NCBI GenBank assembly: GCA_934122155.1
Contig: CAKOVX010000004.1
Coordinates: 1-64,000 of the forward strand
Length of the DNA stretch: 64,000 nt
Direction: 5' to 3'
DNA from: an uncultured Clostridia bacterium
Lineage (GTDB): Bacteria; Bacillota; Clostridia; TANB77; CAG-508
Shown: positions 16,533 to 27,000 of the stretch, in pieces
Position numbering within the stretch: position 1 is the stretch's first letter
Layout of the letters: every line of letters starts with the position of its first letter
The notes under the pieces: generated by a model
What the model was told of the DNA's origin: nothing
Databases searched by the model: none
What the model saw: only the letters and a program-made list of their open reading frames with translations
Program-made: the position numbers and the translations under genes

Positions 16533-19424
16533 ATGGATGAAGAGCCAAATAATAATGAACAAAATTTAGCAGAAAAAACAAATGAAAATATACAAGAAGC
16601 TCAAAAAGCAGTAAAAGATAGTGCTAATTTAGCTAAAAATGCAGCAAGTGGTAATTATCTTGGAGCAATTAAAAATGGAATAAGCCTTTTAAGAAATAAA
16701 AAAGCTAGAAGAACTGCTCTAATAGCAATATTAATACCAATAATTGTTGTTGTATCATTAGCTTTATCCATTTATAGTATTTTTAATACAATAGGAGATA
16801 CAATACAAGAAGCAATAAAAAATATTCAAAATTTATTTACAGTAGATTGGGACAACGGAAATGGAGCAATAGATATATCAGATGAAGCGATTGACCAAAT
16901 AATTGCTGCAATTGAAAGTACAGGAGTAGATTTAGAGGACCTAAGACTAATGGGGGATGTTGACTATTCTACTATTGATAAAGAAAGTGATGAATACAAA
17001 GAAGTATTAAGAAAATATATAAGAAAATTTTATGAAGCACAAGTAACAACAGAAACACTAAATACAAATCCTGGATGGTTTGAAGAGTATTTAGTAAATG
17101 GCGGAAAAACATATGGATCAGTATATTTATACAGAGTACAAGATGTAGAAGAAGTAGATAAAAACATTGCAAAATCAGAACAGTTAAAATATATGTCATA
17201 TGACAAGATGGCAGAAAAGGCTGAAGCTGGAGCAGCAGAAGAAATAAAGAAATATTTTTCGGTGAAAGATAATAAATTGATAATACCAGAATGGACGGAG
17301 ACAACTATAAATGATGGTGATACTACCACTAATGTTACACTAAGAGAAATAGATTATAAAAATTTAATATCTCAATATACAACACCAATGAACTTTTTTA
17401 TATATCTAGCAATGATATCACAAAATCCGGAATTTGTAGCAGCAGTTTCAGACTTAGTAAAAGGAAGCAAAATAGATTTAACTATATTAGATACAGTTAC
17501 TACAAGTATAGAAAATGAAGATTACACATATACTGAACATGTTAAAGGAAGCAGGGTGTACTATGAGACAGATGTTGATCCAATTACAGGAGCAGAAACT
17601 TCTGATAAAGTAGTTGAATCTGTAAGTGAGACCAATCATGAAGAACAAAAAACAAAAACAGAAATTACAACCACAATTCCTACACTGAAAGTAACATATG
17701 TAAAAACATGGTTTTGCGAGCAAGAAATAAAATATCGTAGAGGAGAACCTACTACAAATAAAGATGAGTATGTGCTTGACGCAAGCAATGATGCTTCTAT
17801 GGCAGATGACCCAGAACCAGCAGAACCACCAGAAGGAAGTACGGTTTCGTGGATTACTGATAGAAGAAAAGATGTTAATACAAGTACTACTCAAACTACA
17901 TATGAAGAATCAGAGAGAGGACAAGTAATTGATAAAACAGATGACTTTATAAAATTATTAGATGTAAAATACAAAATACCAAACACAAATAGGTTTGAAG
18001 CAGCAGGAAAAAACAACATGATAAGTGGAGCTGAATGGCTATTTAGCTTAATGCAAAAAGATGCTGGTTTGCAAAATTTAGAGCAAGTAATGAGATATAT
18101 TTTAGGCAAATACGCGCATAAAGACTATGGAGTTAGTTCATTAGATTTTAATATATTCAATATTAGAGACTTCAAGAATATAAGTGGAATGGGTTCTATT
18201 AGTGCCTTTGGCAACAAAATGACTAGAGAAGAATTTATAGCTAAAGCACAGGCATATAATGGGGGATCATCATATAGCAAATTAGCCAATATAGCGGGGG
18301 ACTTTTATGACATTTGTACATCATATAATGTCAACCCATGTTTAGCTTTTGCTTGGGCATGCATAGAAACTGGATGGGGCTCAAGTATACCAAATAATAA
18401 CCTTTTTGGATATGCAGTATATAATGGAAAAAACTCAGGAGCATCATATTCAAAATATGCAGACTCAATTGCAGATTTCTGCAAATGGGTAGTAAATGCT
18501 GGAACACAAGGAACAAGTGCATATAACTCAGCATATACACGAGCACAAGAATATGCTGCGGTAAACCCTAAGTTTAATGGAGCACCAGAAAATAATGCCT
18601 ATGCCTTATTTTCTACATATATGTACTTAGGAAATACCCACATATGTGATGAACCTGATTTTAATAATCCAGCAGGAAAAGACTACTATACAAGCCATGG
18701 AAGTACTTGGGGAGCTGGTGGACGTATATATATATACATGATGTATGAAAAAGGTGGAATAGCTACTGGAGAATACAAAACAAGATGTGGACATTCAAAA
18801 GGAACCGACCAAACTACAATACAAGAAAGAGCAGACTATTCACAATATAGTTTTGAAACAAGAGCAAATACAGCAAATGGAATTTTTGGTAGCCACTGCT
18901 TTATGGGAAATTCAATTGTTGAATGTGCATATATGGTAGCAGAACACTTTATGAACTCAGGAGTAGAAGTACATTATGCAGGTGATAGTGTTAATGGAGC
19001 TACAAATAATGGCAGAAAAGTTATAAGTGGTAATATACAATCTTCTTGGGATTCACCTATACAAAACCCTGACAAATATGGTGTGGTTTGTGCTACTTTT
19101 GTAAGTATGGCCATTTGGAAAGCCGAATTGATAGATGAAGCTACTATTAATAGATATGGGTACAATGCATGTGTAGGAGTAGAAAGTATGTTAACACAAT
19201 CTACATATGCAGGACAATGGGAAAAGATAACAAACTTTAATGAATTACGAGAAGGAGACATAGTATTTCAGCCCGGACATGTGTATATTTACATGGAAGG
19301 TGGAAAATGCTTAGATCAAAATTATTGTGTAGTTACTTCAGACGGAAGCAGAAAGTCAATGGGCACATTACTAAATGCTAGTGCAAATAGTTTTAGAGTT
19401 GCATATAGATATGTTGGAAATTAA
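16533..19424 (+). CDS. VirB1-like bifunctional cell-wall hydrolase (glucosaminidase/lysozyme plus NlpC/P60-like peptidase)
   Basis: 963 residues. Cytosolic tail, one membrane helix (about 68-90), a long linker region with Thr-rich sequence, then a lysozyme-like/glucosaminidase domain around residues 560-735 (FAWACIETGWGSS with a candidate catalytic Glu) and a C-terminal Cys-His peptidase domain with Cys853 in GVVCATFVSMAIW and His916 in PGHVYIYM. Such enzymes open the peptidoglycan locally for conjugation machines of Gram-positive bacteria. The start at 16533 has AAGGTG 6 bases before it. It is located in the operon between the two VirB8-like genes. Confidence 0.82.
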   Translation: MDEEPNNNEQNLAEKTNENIQEAQKAVKDSANLAKNAASGNYLGAIKNGISLLRNKKARRTALIAILIPIIVVVSLALSIYSIFNTIGDTIQEAIKNIQNLFTVDWDNGNGAIDISDEAIDQIIAAIESTGVDLEDLRLMGDVDYSTIDKESDEYKEVLRKYIRKFYEAQVTTETLNTNPGWFEEYLVNGGKTYGSVYLYRVQDVEEVDKNIAKSEQLKYMSYDKMAEKAEAGAAEEIKKYFSVKDNKLIIPEWTETTINDGDTTTNVTLREIDYKNLISQYTTPMNFFIYLAMISQNPEFVAAVSDLVKGSKIDLTILDTVTTSIENEDYTYTEHVKGSRVYYETDVDPITGAETSDKVVESVSETNHEEQKTKTEITTTIPTLKVTYVKTWFCEQEIKYRRGEPTTNKDEYVLDASNDASMADDPEPAEPPEGSTVSWITDRRKDVNTSTTQTTYEESERGQVIDKTDDFIKLLDVKYKIPNTNRFEAAGKNNMISGAEWLFSLMQKDAGLQNLEQVMRYILGKYAHKDYGVSSLDFNIFNIRDFKNISGMGSISAFGNKMTREEFIAKAQAYNGGSSYSKLANIAGDFYDICTSYNVNPCLAFAWACIETGWGSSIPNNNLFGYAVYNGKNSGASYSKYADSIADFCKWVVNAGTQGTSAYNSAYTRAQEYAAVNPKFNGAPENNAYALFSTYMYLGNTHICDEPDFNNPAGKDYYTSHGSTWGAGGRIYIYMMYEKGGIATGEYKTRCGHSKGTDQTTIQERADYSQYSFETRANTANGIFGSHCFMGNSIVECAYMVAEHFMNSGVEVHYAGDSVNGATNNGRKVISGNIQSSWDSPIQNPDKYGVVCATFVSMAIWKAELIDEATINRYGYNACVGVESMLTQSTYAGQWEKITNFNELREGDIVFQPGHVYIYMEGGKCLDQNYCVVTSDGSRKSMGTLLNASANSFRVAYRYVGN

Positions 19425-19450
19425 AATTTTAAAGTAAGGGATATGAATGT

Positions 19451-20815
19451 ATGGATCAAAAAATAAAAAGAATAATATTGTTAATAGCAATTATTTGTAT
19501 ATTATTAATTTCTATAATATGCATATTAATATTCATACAAAAAAATCAAGATCAAGAAATTAAAGATGAAGAGACAGTTGAAGGAGCTTATGATTTTGAA
19601 TCTGACAAAATCAATGTGGTCCAATCAAGAAGTGATTATTATATAGTACAAAAATGTGTGGAAATGTATTATAGATATATGTTAAGCGATAATACAGAAG
19701 AAAATTTAAAAAAATTATCTAGTTTAATAGATGAAGAATGTACAGAAAAACCAGAAGAAATAAAAAAAGGTTTACCATATAACAACTATAATCAGATAAA
19801 AATAGATATAAACAAAATGTATGTAAACAGAATTAATATTAATATAAGTATGTATTTAGTATATGGAAATATAATAGATACAACTAAAAACACAACATCA
19901 AATTTTGCTGTTGGAGTAAAGCTAGACAGTAACAATAATACATTTTCTATACTAACTTATAAATATTTGCAAGAAAAAGGACTACTAAATATTGATGAGA
20001 GTAAGGTAGTACAGCTAAAACAAATTGATAAAATAGAAAATAAAGAGTATAACATATTTAAAAAAGTATATATAACAGAAGAAGAATATGTTAAATATAT
20101 TTTTGAAACATTTATTAATAGAATGTTATATAACATAGAAGAAGCATATAGCAACTTAGATTCAACATATAGCAATAAACGATTTGAAAACTTGCAAAAT
20201 TTTAAAAAATATGCAGAAAGCAATAAGGACTTATATTTATCATTTAATAATTCTAAACAATATGGAGACTTTAATGATATGTATGACTATATGGAATATT
20301 TATATACACATAAAACATTGGAATTAAGTTCTTATCAAGTAAAAAAATATGATGATTATACTCAATATGTATGTATAGACCAAAATAATAACTACTATAT
20401 ATTTAGAGAAAAATCAATAATGCAATACACTGTAATCTTAGACACATATACAATAGACTTACCAGAGTTTACTGAAAAATATGAAGCAGCAAAAGATGAA
20501 GAAAAGGTGTTATTAAATATTCAGAAATGCTTTGAGGCGATAAATAATAAAGATTATAATTATGTATATAACAAATTAGACCAAACATTTAAAAATAATA
20601 ATTTTAAAACATTGGCAGATTTTGAAAAATACATGAAAGACAACACATTTGATTCAAACACTGTAAGCTCAAGTAACGGCAAAGTACAGGGAAACACATA
20701 TATGTATGACATAACAATAAAAGACAGTTCAGGAAAAGACACAAATACAATAAAAAAGACATTTGTAATGCAATTGAAAGAAGGCACAGACTTTGTAATG
20801 TCATTTGGAGTATAA
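19451..20815 (+). CDS. membrane-anchored NTF2-like repeat protein, VirB8-like candidate 2
   Basis: 454 residues with one N-terminal membrane helix (about 7-28), then apparently three tandem domains that begin with similar patterns: CVEMYYRYMLSDNTEENLKKLSS, FETFINRMLYNIEEAYSNLD and CFEAINNKDYNYVYNKLDQTF. The last two match the helix-loop opening of NTF2-like folds, as in TcpC, which has two such domains. It ends the T4SS-like unit before a strong terminator. It could be the second VirB8-like scaffold or a surface component. Confidence 0.55.
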   Translation: MDQKIKRIILLIAIICILLISIICILIFIQKNQDQEIKDEETVEGAYDFESDKINVVQSRSDYYIVQKCVEMYYRYMLSDNTEENLKKLSSLIDEECTEKPEEIKKGLPYNNYNQIKIDINKMYVNRININISMYLVYGNIIDTTKNTTSNFAVGVKLDSNNNTFSILTYKYLQEKGLLNIDESKVVQLKQIDKIENKEYNIFKKVYITEEEYVKYIFETFINRMLYNIEEAYSNLDSTYSNKRFENLQNFKKYAESNKDLYLSFNNSKQYGDFNDMYDYMEYLYTHKTLELSSYQVKKYDDYTQYVCIDQNNNYYIFREKSIMQYTVILDTYTIDLPEFTEKYEAAKDEEKVLLNIQKCFEAINNKDYNYVYNKLDQTFKNNNFKTLADFEKYMKDNTFDSNTVSSSNGKVQGNTYMYDITIKDSSGKDTNTIKKTFVMQLKEGTDFVMSFGV

Positions 20816-20820
20816 AGATA

Positions 20821-20854
20821 AAAAACTTGTGAGAAAAATAACTCACAAGTTTTT
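20821..20854 (+). terminator. Rho-independent terminator ending the T4SS-like locus
   Basis: AAAAACTTGTGAG (20821-20833) pairs perfectly with CTCACAAGTTTTT (20842-20854). Confidence 0.9.
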
Positions 20855-20882
20855 GCTATTTAAGATACTTATATGATATAAT
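20853..20882 (+). promoter_or_regulatory. promoter of the acidic unknown gene
   Basis: TTGCTA (20853-20858), 18 bases, TATAAT (20877-20882). Confidence 0.5.
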
Positions 20883-20912
20883 AATGTAAATAAAAATTGT
20901 GGGAGGAAATAT

Positions 20913-22202
20913 ATGCAAAAAAAAGAAATAGAGAAAACAATGACTGAAATTTATACTTATGAGGAGCAAAACAAAGAAAAGTCCACAGAACTTTTAGACA
21001 TAACATATTATAAAGAACTTCTATTTAAGTCTGCTAACTTTGCAGAAAATGATATATTTATAACCAAATTAGAAAAAACAGATAAAAATAAGACGGTAGA
21101 ATTGTTTAAAATATATGATAAAGATGGCAACGTAATTGCAAGTGTAGATGAAAAAGGCAAAATTAATTTTATGCCTGAATATATAGAAAAAATTAAACAG
21201 GAATATGAACATTATTTTGAATTACTAAAAATGGATGATGCTATATTAGAACTTCCTAAAGAACTAGAAAAAACAGATATACAACTAGATCGCAAACAAA
21301 TAGAAGAAAAGATTGAAGAAAAAGACACAAAAGAAGAAGTAAAAGAAGAAAAGCAAAATGACATAAAAGAAGAAGACAATCAAAAACAGGAAATTGCAAA
21401 GAAAAAGGGAATACCAGAAAACAATGTTCTAATAGTTAAAGAAAATAGCAATTTATATAAAGACCATCCTGAACTAGAGAAGGGCTTAATATTTAGTAAG
21501 AACGAAAAAGGAATAATCGAAGCAGAATATATTGATGAAAATGGAGGATTACAGCCTTCAAAATATATAATGCCATCAGATACAGCAATAAGGCAAGAAA
21601 CAATATCCATGGGAAAAGATGGAAATCCAGTAACAAAAGAAACACCATACCAAGTAATGAAAACTAAAAATCTAACTGGAAGAGATCAAGATGTAAGAGA
21701 CATAAGAATAAACGTAAAAGTAGATATTTATGGCTATTTAGATATAGAAGAAGCAAGACAAGGTAGAAGTGGAGAATGGGCCTCACATGATATTGAAGTT
21801 AAAGGTAGAGACTATAATGATGAAGAAATAAATAGAGAAACATCTATGAGAACTGGTATGGCAGATCCAGACAAAGAAATAGCTGGATACAATAAAACAA
21901 AAGAAATCGAATCAGAGTCAGATGTAATACAATATGATGAAATGTATTTAATGCAAAATTCAGATGAAATAATAAGTAACTTTGTGAAGGAAGGCTACCA
22001 GAAAAATGAGGCAATACAAATTTTTGACTATATGATTGGAGAAGAAAAACTAACAGAAGAAGAAGCTAAGCAAAAGGTAAATCAAAAAATAGAAGAAAAA
22101 GAAGAAATAGCTAAAGAGACAGAGCAGCAAATAGAAACAGATGAAGAAGAAAAAACACCATGGGGAGATGCACAAACAAGAGAAGAAAGAAAAAGAATGT
22201 AA
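20913..22202 (+). CDS. unknown acidic, coiled-coil-rich cytosolic protein
   Basis: I do not recognise this 429-residue protein. No signal peptide or membrane helix is visible. Residues about 115-165 and 365-420 are Glu/Lys-rich and probably coiled coil; between them lies a compact domain (about 170-290) with ENNVLIVKENSNLY and DVRDIRINVKVDIYGYLDIEE. It ends TPWGDAQTREERKRM, a charged tail. It has its own promoter directly behind the secretion-like locus, so it could be a secreted substrate, a regulator or an unrelated gene. The GGGAGGAAAT ribosome binding site is strong. Confidence 0.75.
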   Translation: MQKKEIEKTMTEIYTYEEQNKEKSTELLDITYYKELLFKSANFAENDIFITKLEKTDKNKTVELFKIYDKDGNVIASVDEKGKINFMPEYIEKIKQEYEHYFELLKMDDAILELPKELEKTDIQLDRKQIEEKIEEKDTKEEVKEEKQNDIKEEDNQKQEIAKKKGIPENNVLIVKENSNLYKDHPELEKGLIFSKNEKGIIEAEYIDENGGLQPSKYIMPSDTAIRQETISMGKDGNPVTKETPYQVMKTKNLTGRDQDVRDIRINVKVDIYGYLDIEEARQGRSGEWASHDIEVKGRDYNDEEINRETSMRTGMADPDKEIAGYNKTKEIESESDVIQYDEMYLMQNSDEIISNFVKEGYQKNEAIQIFDYMIGEEKLTEEEAKQKVNQKIEEKEEIAKETEQQIETDEEEKTPWGDAQTREERKRM

Positions 22203-22212
22203 AATATTCATA

Positions 22213-22250
22213 AAAATCACCTTTACAAATATAATGTAAAAGGTGATTTT
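22213..22250 (+). promoter_or_regulatory. hairpin that serves as terminator and covers the dacF ribosome binding site
   Basis: AAAATCACCTTTACA (22213-22227) pairs with the 22235-22250 arm with one bulged A. The 3' arm contains AGGTG (22241-22245), the only plausible ribosome binding site for the ATG at 22257. The hairpin could terminate the upstream transcript and reduce translation of read-through RNA. Confidence 0.6.
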
Positions 22251-22256
22251 ATATAT

Positions 22257-23504
22257 ATGGAAGTAAAGAAAAGGTACAATATAATAAAAAAGATACTATA
22301 TTTAATAGCAATAATTATTATGCTGGCAAAAAATATTTGCTATGCTAACATAGATGACAGTGAACTTATAGATATAGATAATATAAAAAAGGAAACAGTT
22401 GCAACTGCTGCAAAAAACGCAAGTGAACTTAAATTAAATGCAAGAATTGGTTTAATATTTGATAGAAATTCAAAAACAATATTATATGAAAAAAATGGGC
22501 TTAAGCAAGTACCAATGGCAAGTACTACTAAAATAATGACAGCAATAGTAGTTTTGGAAAATTCAAATTTAAGTGATATTGTGACAATAAGTAAAAAGGC
22601 AGCCGGAACAGGAGGTTCTAGATTAGGTCTAAAAGTAAATGATAAAATTACAGTACATGACCTGTTATATGGGTTGATGCTAAAGTCTGGAAACGATGCA
22701 GCCGTAGCACTAGCAGAGCATGTGGCAGGAGGCATAGATAAATTTGCTGATTTAATGAATAAAAAGGCAAGTGAAATGGGACTAGTAAATAGTCATTTTG
22801 TAACTCCACATGGTTTAGACCAAGAAAAACATTATACAACAGCATATGAATTAGCATGTATGGCAGATTATGGACTTAATATACCAAAATTTAAAGAAAT
22901 TGTAAATTCAAAAAGTTATAATATTACAATAAATGCTAGAAGCAGCTTAATAGGAAATACAAATGAATTATTGGGAAGTTTAAATGGAGTATATGGCGTA
23001 AAAACTGGATTTACAAATGGTGCAGGTAGATGCCTTGTAACATCTTGTAAAAGAGATGATTTAGATATTATAACAGTAGTATTAGGAGCAGATACTAAAA
23101 AAATTAGAACTCTAGATAGTATGAAGTTAATTGAATATGCATACCAAAATTATAAAGTAATAGATATTAAAAAAATAGTTGATGAACAATTTGAAAAATG
23201 GAAATATTTGAATAAAAACCGCATATATATAAATAAAGCAAAAGAAAATGAGATAGACTTAAAAATAGAAGATATGCAATATAATAAAATAGCAATATTA
23301 AAACAGAAATCAGATGATGTAAAAATAGAAGTCAACTCACTATATTATTTAGAAGCACCAGTACATGAAAAGCAAGTTATAGGAAATGTAAAAGTTAAAA
23401 TATCAGATACAACAATCACTACATTGAAAATATTTAATACTAAAACAATAGCTAAAAAAGAGATTTTTGATTATTTTATAGATTTTTTATCATTAGTACC
23501 TTGA
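22257..23504 (+). CDS. dacF: D-alanyl-D-alanine carboxypeptidase (PBP5/DacF type)
   Basis: 415-residue low-molecular-weight penicillin-binding protein that trims the terminal D-Ala of peptidoglycan stem peptides outside the membrane. It has an N-terminal signal (about 11-31), SxxK as STTK at 89-92, SGN at 144-146 and KTG at 249-251. The C-terminal domain and a hydrophobic end (YFIDFLSLVP) suit membrane attachment. DacF is often sporulation-related in Bacilli; whether this paralogue is DacF or DacA is not decided by sequence alone. Its start lies behind a ribosome-binding-site hairpin. Confidence 0.9.
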   Translation: MEVKKRYNIIKKILYLIAIIIMLAKNICYANIDDSELIDIDNIKKETVATAAKNASELKLNARIGLIFDRNSKTILYEKNGLKQVPMASTTKIMTAIVVLENSNLSDIVTISKKAAGTGGSRLGLKVNDKITVHDLLYGLMLKSGNDAAVALAEHVAGGIDKFADLMNKKASEMGLVNSHFVTPHGLDQEKHYTTAYELACMADYGLNIPKFKEIVNSKSYNITINARSSLIGNTNELLGSLNGVYGVKTGFTNGAGRCLVTSCKRDDLDIITVVLGADTKKIRTLDSMKLIEYAYQNYKVIDIKKIVDEQFEKWKYLNKNRIYINKAKENEIDLKIEDMQYNKIAILKQKSDDVKIEVNSLYYLEAPVHEKQVIGNVKVKISDTTITTLKIFNTKTIAKKEIFDYFIDFLSLVP

Positions 23505-23529
23505 CTTTTTTGAAAAAATTTGCTATTAT
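23501..23529 (+). promoter_or_regulatory. promoter of the tRNA-Gly/tRNA-Cys unit
   Basis: TTGACT (23501-23506, overlapping the dacF stop codon), 17 bases, TATTAT (23524-23529). Confidence 0.7.
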
Positions 23530-23553
23530 AAATATGCTTTGTAAAAAGCATAT

Positions 23554-23629
23554 GCGGGAATAGCTCAGTTGATAGAGCGCTGCCTTGCCAAGGCAGAGGT
23601 CGCGGGTTTGAGCCCCGTTTCCCGCTCCA
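23554..23629 (+). tRNA. tRNA-Gly (GCC)
   Basis: 76-nt cloverleaf with acceptor GCGGGAA pairing with the 3' end, D-arm GCTC..GAGC, anticodon arm CTGCC-TTGCCAA-GGCAG with anticodon GCC, T-arm with GGTTTGAGCC, and encoded CCA. Confidence 0.96.
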
Positions 23630-23656
23630 TTTTTTATTATATAGGAAAATATATAT

Positions 23657-23730
23657 GGCGCTATAGCCAAGCGGTAAGGCACGAGTCTGCAAAACTCTGA
23701 TCCCCGGTTCGATTCCGGGTGGCGCCTCCA
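23657..23730 (+). tRNA. tRNA-Cys (GCA)
   Basis: 74-nt cloverleaf. Acceptor GGCGCTA pairs with TGGCGCC, anticodon loop CTGCAAA gives anticodon GCA, T-arm CCCGGTTCGATTCCGGG is perfect, and CCA is encoded. It is 27 bases behind tRNA-Gly. Confidence 0.96.
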
Positions 23731-23732
23731 AG

Positions 23733-23763
23733 AAAAAAGCATTGAGTTATCAATGCTTTTTTT
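23733..23763 (+). terminator. terminator of the tRNA unit
   Basis: AAAAGCATTGA and TCAATGCTTTT pair around GTTA and are followed by further T. Confidence 0.9.
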
Positions 23764-23983
23764 GTACACAAAAACAAAGTATATAATGAGTTTAAAATAA
23801 AAGAAAAGCTTAGGGAATAAGCAAAAACAAGCAATAATATGCTCAAAAAACTTGAAAATGTTACAAAAATGTAATATAATTGTAATATATGGGGTTAAAA
23901 AAATAAATAAAATGGATAACTTATATCCGTAAGCAAAATAAAAACGATAAAAAACAGCCCATAAATAAAGGAAAATACTACTA

Positions 23984-24012
23984 TTGACATGGCTTAAATA
24001 CACTATTAAAAT
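23984..24012 (+). promoter_or_regulatory. promoter of the thioester surface protein gene
   Basis: TTGACA (23984-23989), 17 bases, TAAAAT (24007-24012). About 90-110 bases further upstream GTAATATAATT is followed directly by GTAATATATGG, another weak 11-bp direct repeat (23871-23892). Confidence 0.75.
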
Positions 24013-24044
24013 ATATATAAGTATAAAAAAGGAAGGTAATTATA

Positions 24045-27000
24045 ATGAAATTAAAAAGAGGAATAATATTTACAACATTTTTATTATTAGCAATTTGCTT
24101 AGTGGCTCCAATTACAACAGTAAAAGCAGCTACTGGTAGTAAATATCTTAATATAAAAATGATAAGAAATTCTGGATATGGATATCAACTAGGAAGTACC
24201 AGAAAGAATGTATGGAAAATATATGAAACTGGTGGAAACATGGATGATACCATCTACTGTTTAAAAGGTGGACCAGGATTTGGATCAAGTGATTATATGT
24301 CAGGAACACCACAAGAAACACATTATACCAGATACTTTGACCTAAAAGATCCAGATAGTATTCCAACAGTATATAAAGATAAGTTACCAGACCCAGACAG
24401 TGACGAATATAAAGCATTATTGTGGATTTTAGACAATTGCTATGTTGCTCCAAAGAAAACAGCTTCTTCAAGTGCAAAAGCTAATGCTGCTGAAGATAGA
24501 CAAAAACTATTAGATGCAACACTAGCATATGCATTAGAAGTAGGAAACCCAGACATAACAACAGACTATGAACTTAGCCAATTAACAGATGATGATATAG
24601 ATGCAACACAACAATTAGCAGTATGGTATTACACAAATCAAAAGAATGATGGATATCATGTAGATACTTTTGAATTTTGGCTAAATACTGTAAAAAATAT
24701 AGATGGAAATTATAGAGCTTTAAGTGATGTAGACACATTTGAAGATGGATGGGACAGAGCAACAGCATGTCAAGCTTTATTTGATTATTTAGTAAAAACA
24801 CCACAAAAATCAGACTTTACATATGACATAGAAGACAGTTTATCAACTTCAGACCCAGTTGAAATTATAGCTACTAGTAGTGCAAAAGTTGAAACTGAAA
24901 ATGGAAGATATATACTTGGACCATATAGAATAAGACAACTAAGAGATATTGAATATTCTTTAGAAATGTCAATTACAGATAAAAGCAATAATGATATATC
25001 AGACTTAATTTTATTAGACAAAAATAAAACACAAATTACAGATACAACAGCAAAAAAATTAGTAGGGCAAAATTTTTATGTTTCAATTCCTGAAACATCA
25101 GATATAGAAGGAATTAAAATATCAATATCAGGATCATACTCATATGCAGAAGCAACTTATTGGTCAGTTGAAAACCCTGGTGCAGTGGATCAACCAGTTG
25201 TGTTAGTGGAAAAAGTTGTAAAATCATTTGAGGACAAAGTTACTACTGATATAGAAACACCAACTCCACCACCTCCAACACCAACAGATGAGTTTGACTT
25301 AGCTTTAAGAAAATTTATTGTTTCAATAAATGGAATAGCACCAACACAAGATAGAACACCACAAATTTCTAATAGTACATTAACAGACTTAAAAAATGGA
25401 ACAATTACAACAGCAGAAAAGGTTCATACTAAAAATGCTTTAATTGTAAAGACAGGAGACAAAGTAATATACAAAATTAGAATATATAATGAAGGAGATA
25501 TAGATGGGTATGCAACAGAAGTTACAGATTACCTACCAGAAGGACTAAAATTTATACCTTCTTCTGAAAGCACAGTAAACAGCGAATATGGTTGGACAAA
25601 TCCATCTGGAGATGGAAAAACAATAAAAACTAATTATTTGGAAGACAAAATAATAAATGCATTTGATGGAACAAACTTAAATTATAGAGACTTAGAAATA
25701 GAATGCGAAGTAATTGCAACGGTAGGAACAGATAATAAAATATTAAAGAACGTTGCTGAAATTACTGCACATAAGGACAAAGATGGAAATACAACAGTAA
25801 CAGACCGTGACTCACAACCAGATAATGTAGATGTAAAGGGATATGGAAATACAAGCCAACAAGATGATGACGATTTTGAAAACTTAACATTATTAGGACA
25901 ATATTTTGACCTATCATTAAGAAAATTTATTACAGAAGTACAAAGTGGAACAAAAACAAAAACATACAGCAGAGAGCCCAAAGTAGACACAACACCTTTA
26001 GTAAATGGTACAAGTACAACAGCAATATATGAACACAGCAAAGATCCAGTAAGTGTAGCAAATAGTGATATAGTAACATACACAATTAGAGTATATAATG
26101 AAGGACAATTAGATGGATATGTTACAGAAATAACAGATTATTTACCAGAACAATTAGAATTTATTATAGAAGATGAATTGAACGTAAAATATGGATGGAC
26201 AATTGTTCAAGGCTCAAATGGTAGAAAAGTAGCAACAAACATAACATCACCAACAACAAACAATTCTGCAAGTAGAGACGAAATTTACGCAAATAGAACT
26301 AATTCAACAGACAAAGTTTTATTAAAAGCTTTTGATGGAACAACATTAGACTATATTGATGTTCAAATTAGATGTAGAGTAAAAGAAAATATTAATCTTT
26401 ATGAAAAAATAACTAACATTGCTGAAATTACCGGCTTTACAGACAAAGATGGTAATACTATTACAGATAGAGATTCACAAGAAGAAAACGTTGTATTACC
26501 AACAGATGCAACATTACCAAATTACAAAGATACAGAAATTGAACGTGGAGATAAATATATAGCTGGACAACAAGATGATGATGATTTTGAAAAATTAATA
26601 TTAAAAAGATTTGACTTAGCTTTAAGAAAATTTATAACAGGTGTAAATGAGACAGAAATTACAAATAGAGCGCCTGTATTTACAATAACATCAGAAAACG
26701 AATATAAATATGAACACACAAAAGAACCAGTTGAAGTGGCAAATGGAAATACAGTAATTTATACATTAAGAGTATTTAATGAAGGAAACGTATCTGGATA
26801 TGCAGAAGAAGTAAAAGACAACTTACCAGAAGGTTTAGAGTTTTTACCAGAAAACAGTATAAATACAGCATTTAAGTGGAAAATGTATAAAGAAGATGGA
26901 ACAGAAACCACAGATGTAAAAGAAGCAAAATATATAAAAACAAACTATTTATCTAAAGCAAATGAAAAAGTAGAAAATAATAATTTGATAAAAGCTTTTG

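Noticed and set aside
7925..23730. Integrative element using tRNA-Gly or tRNA-Cys as attachment site
   Set aside because: No repeat of a tRNA 3' end and no integrase were found on the other side of the locus.
23471..24003. Minus-strand open frames over the tRNA genes
   Set aside because: They contain the reverse complement of two tRNAs (GAPGIEPGI-type artefact peptides), a familiar false annotation.
23505..24044. Possible c-di-GMP riboswitch before the surface protein gene
   Set aside because: The leader has only a short GGATA/TATCC hairpin and none of the conserved GEMM core sequences; the promoter at 23984 also leaves a leader of only about 25 bases.
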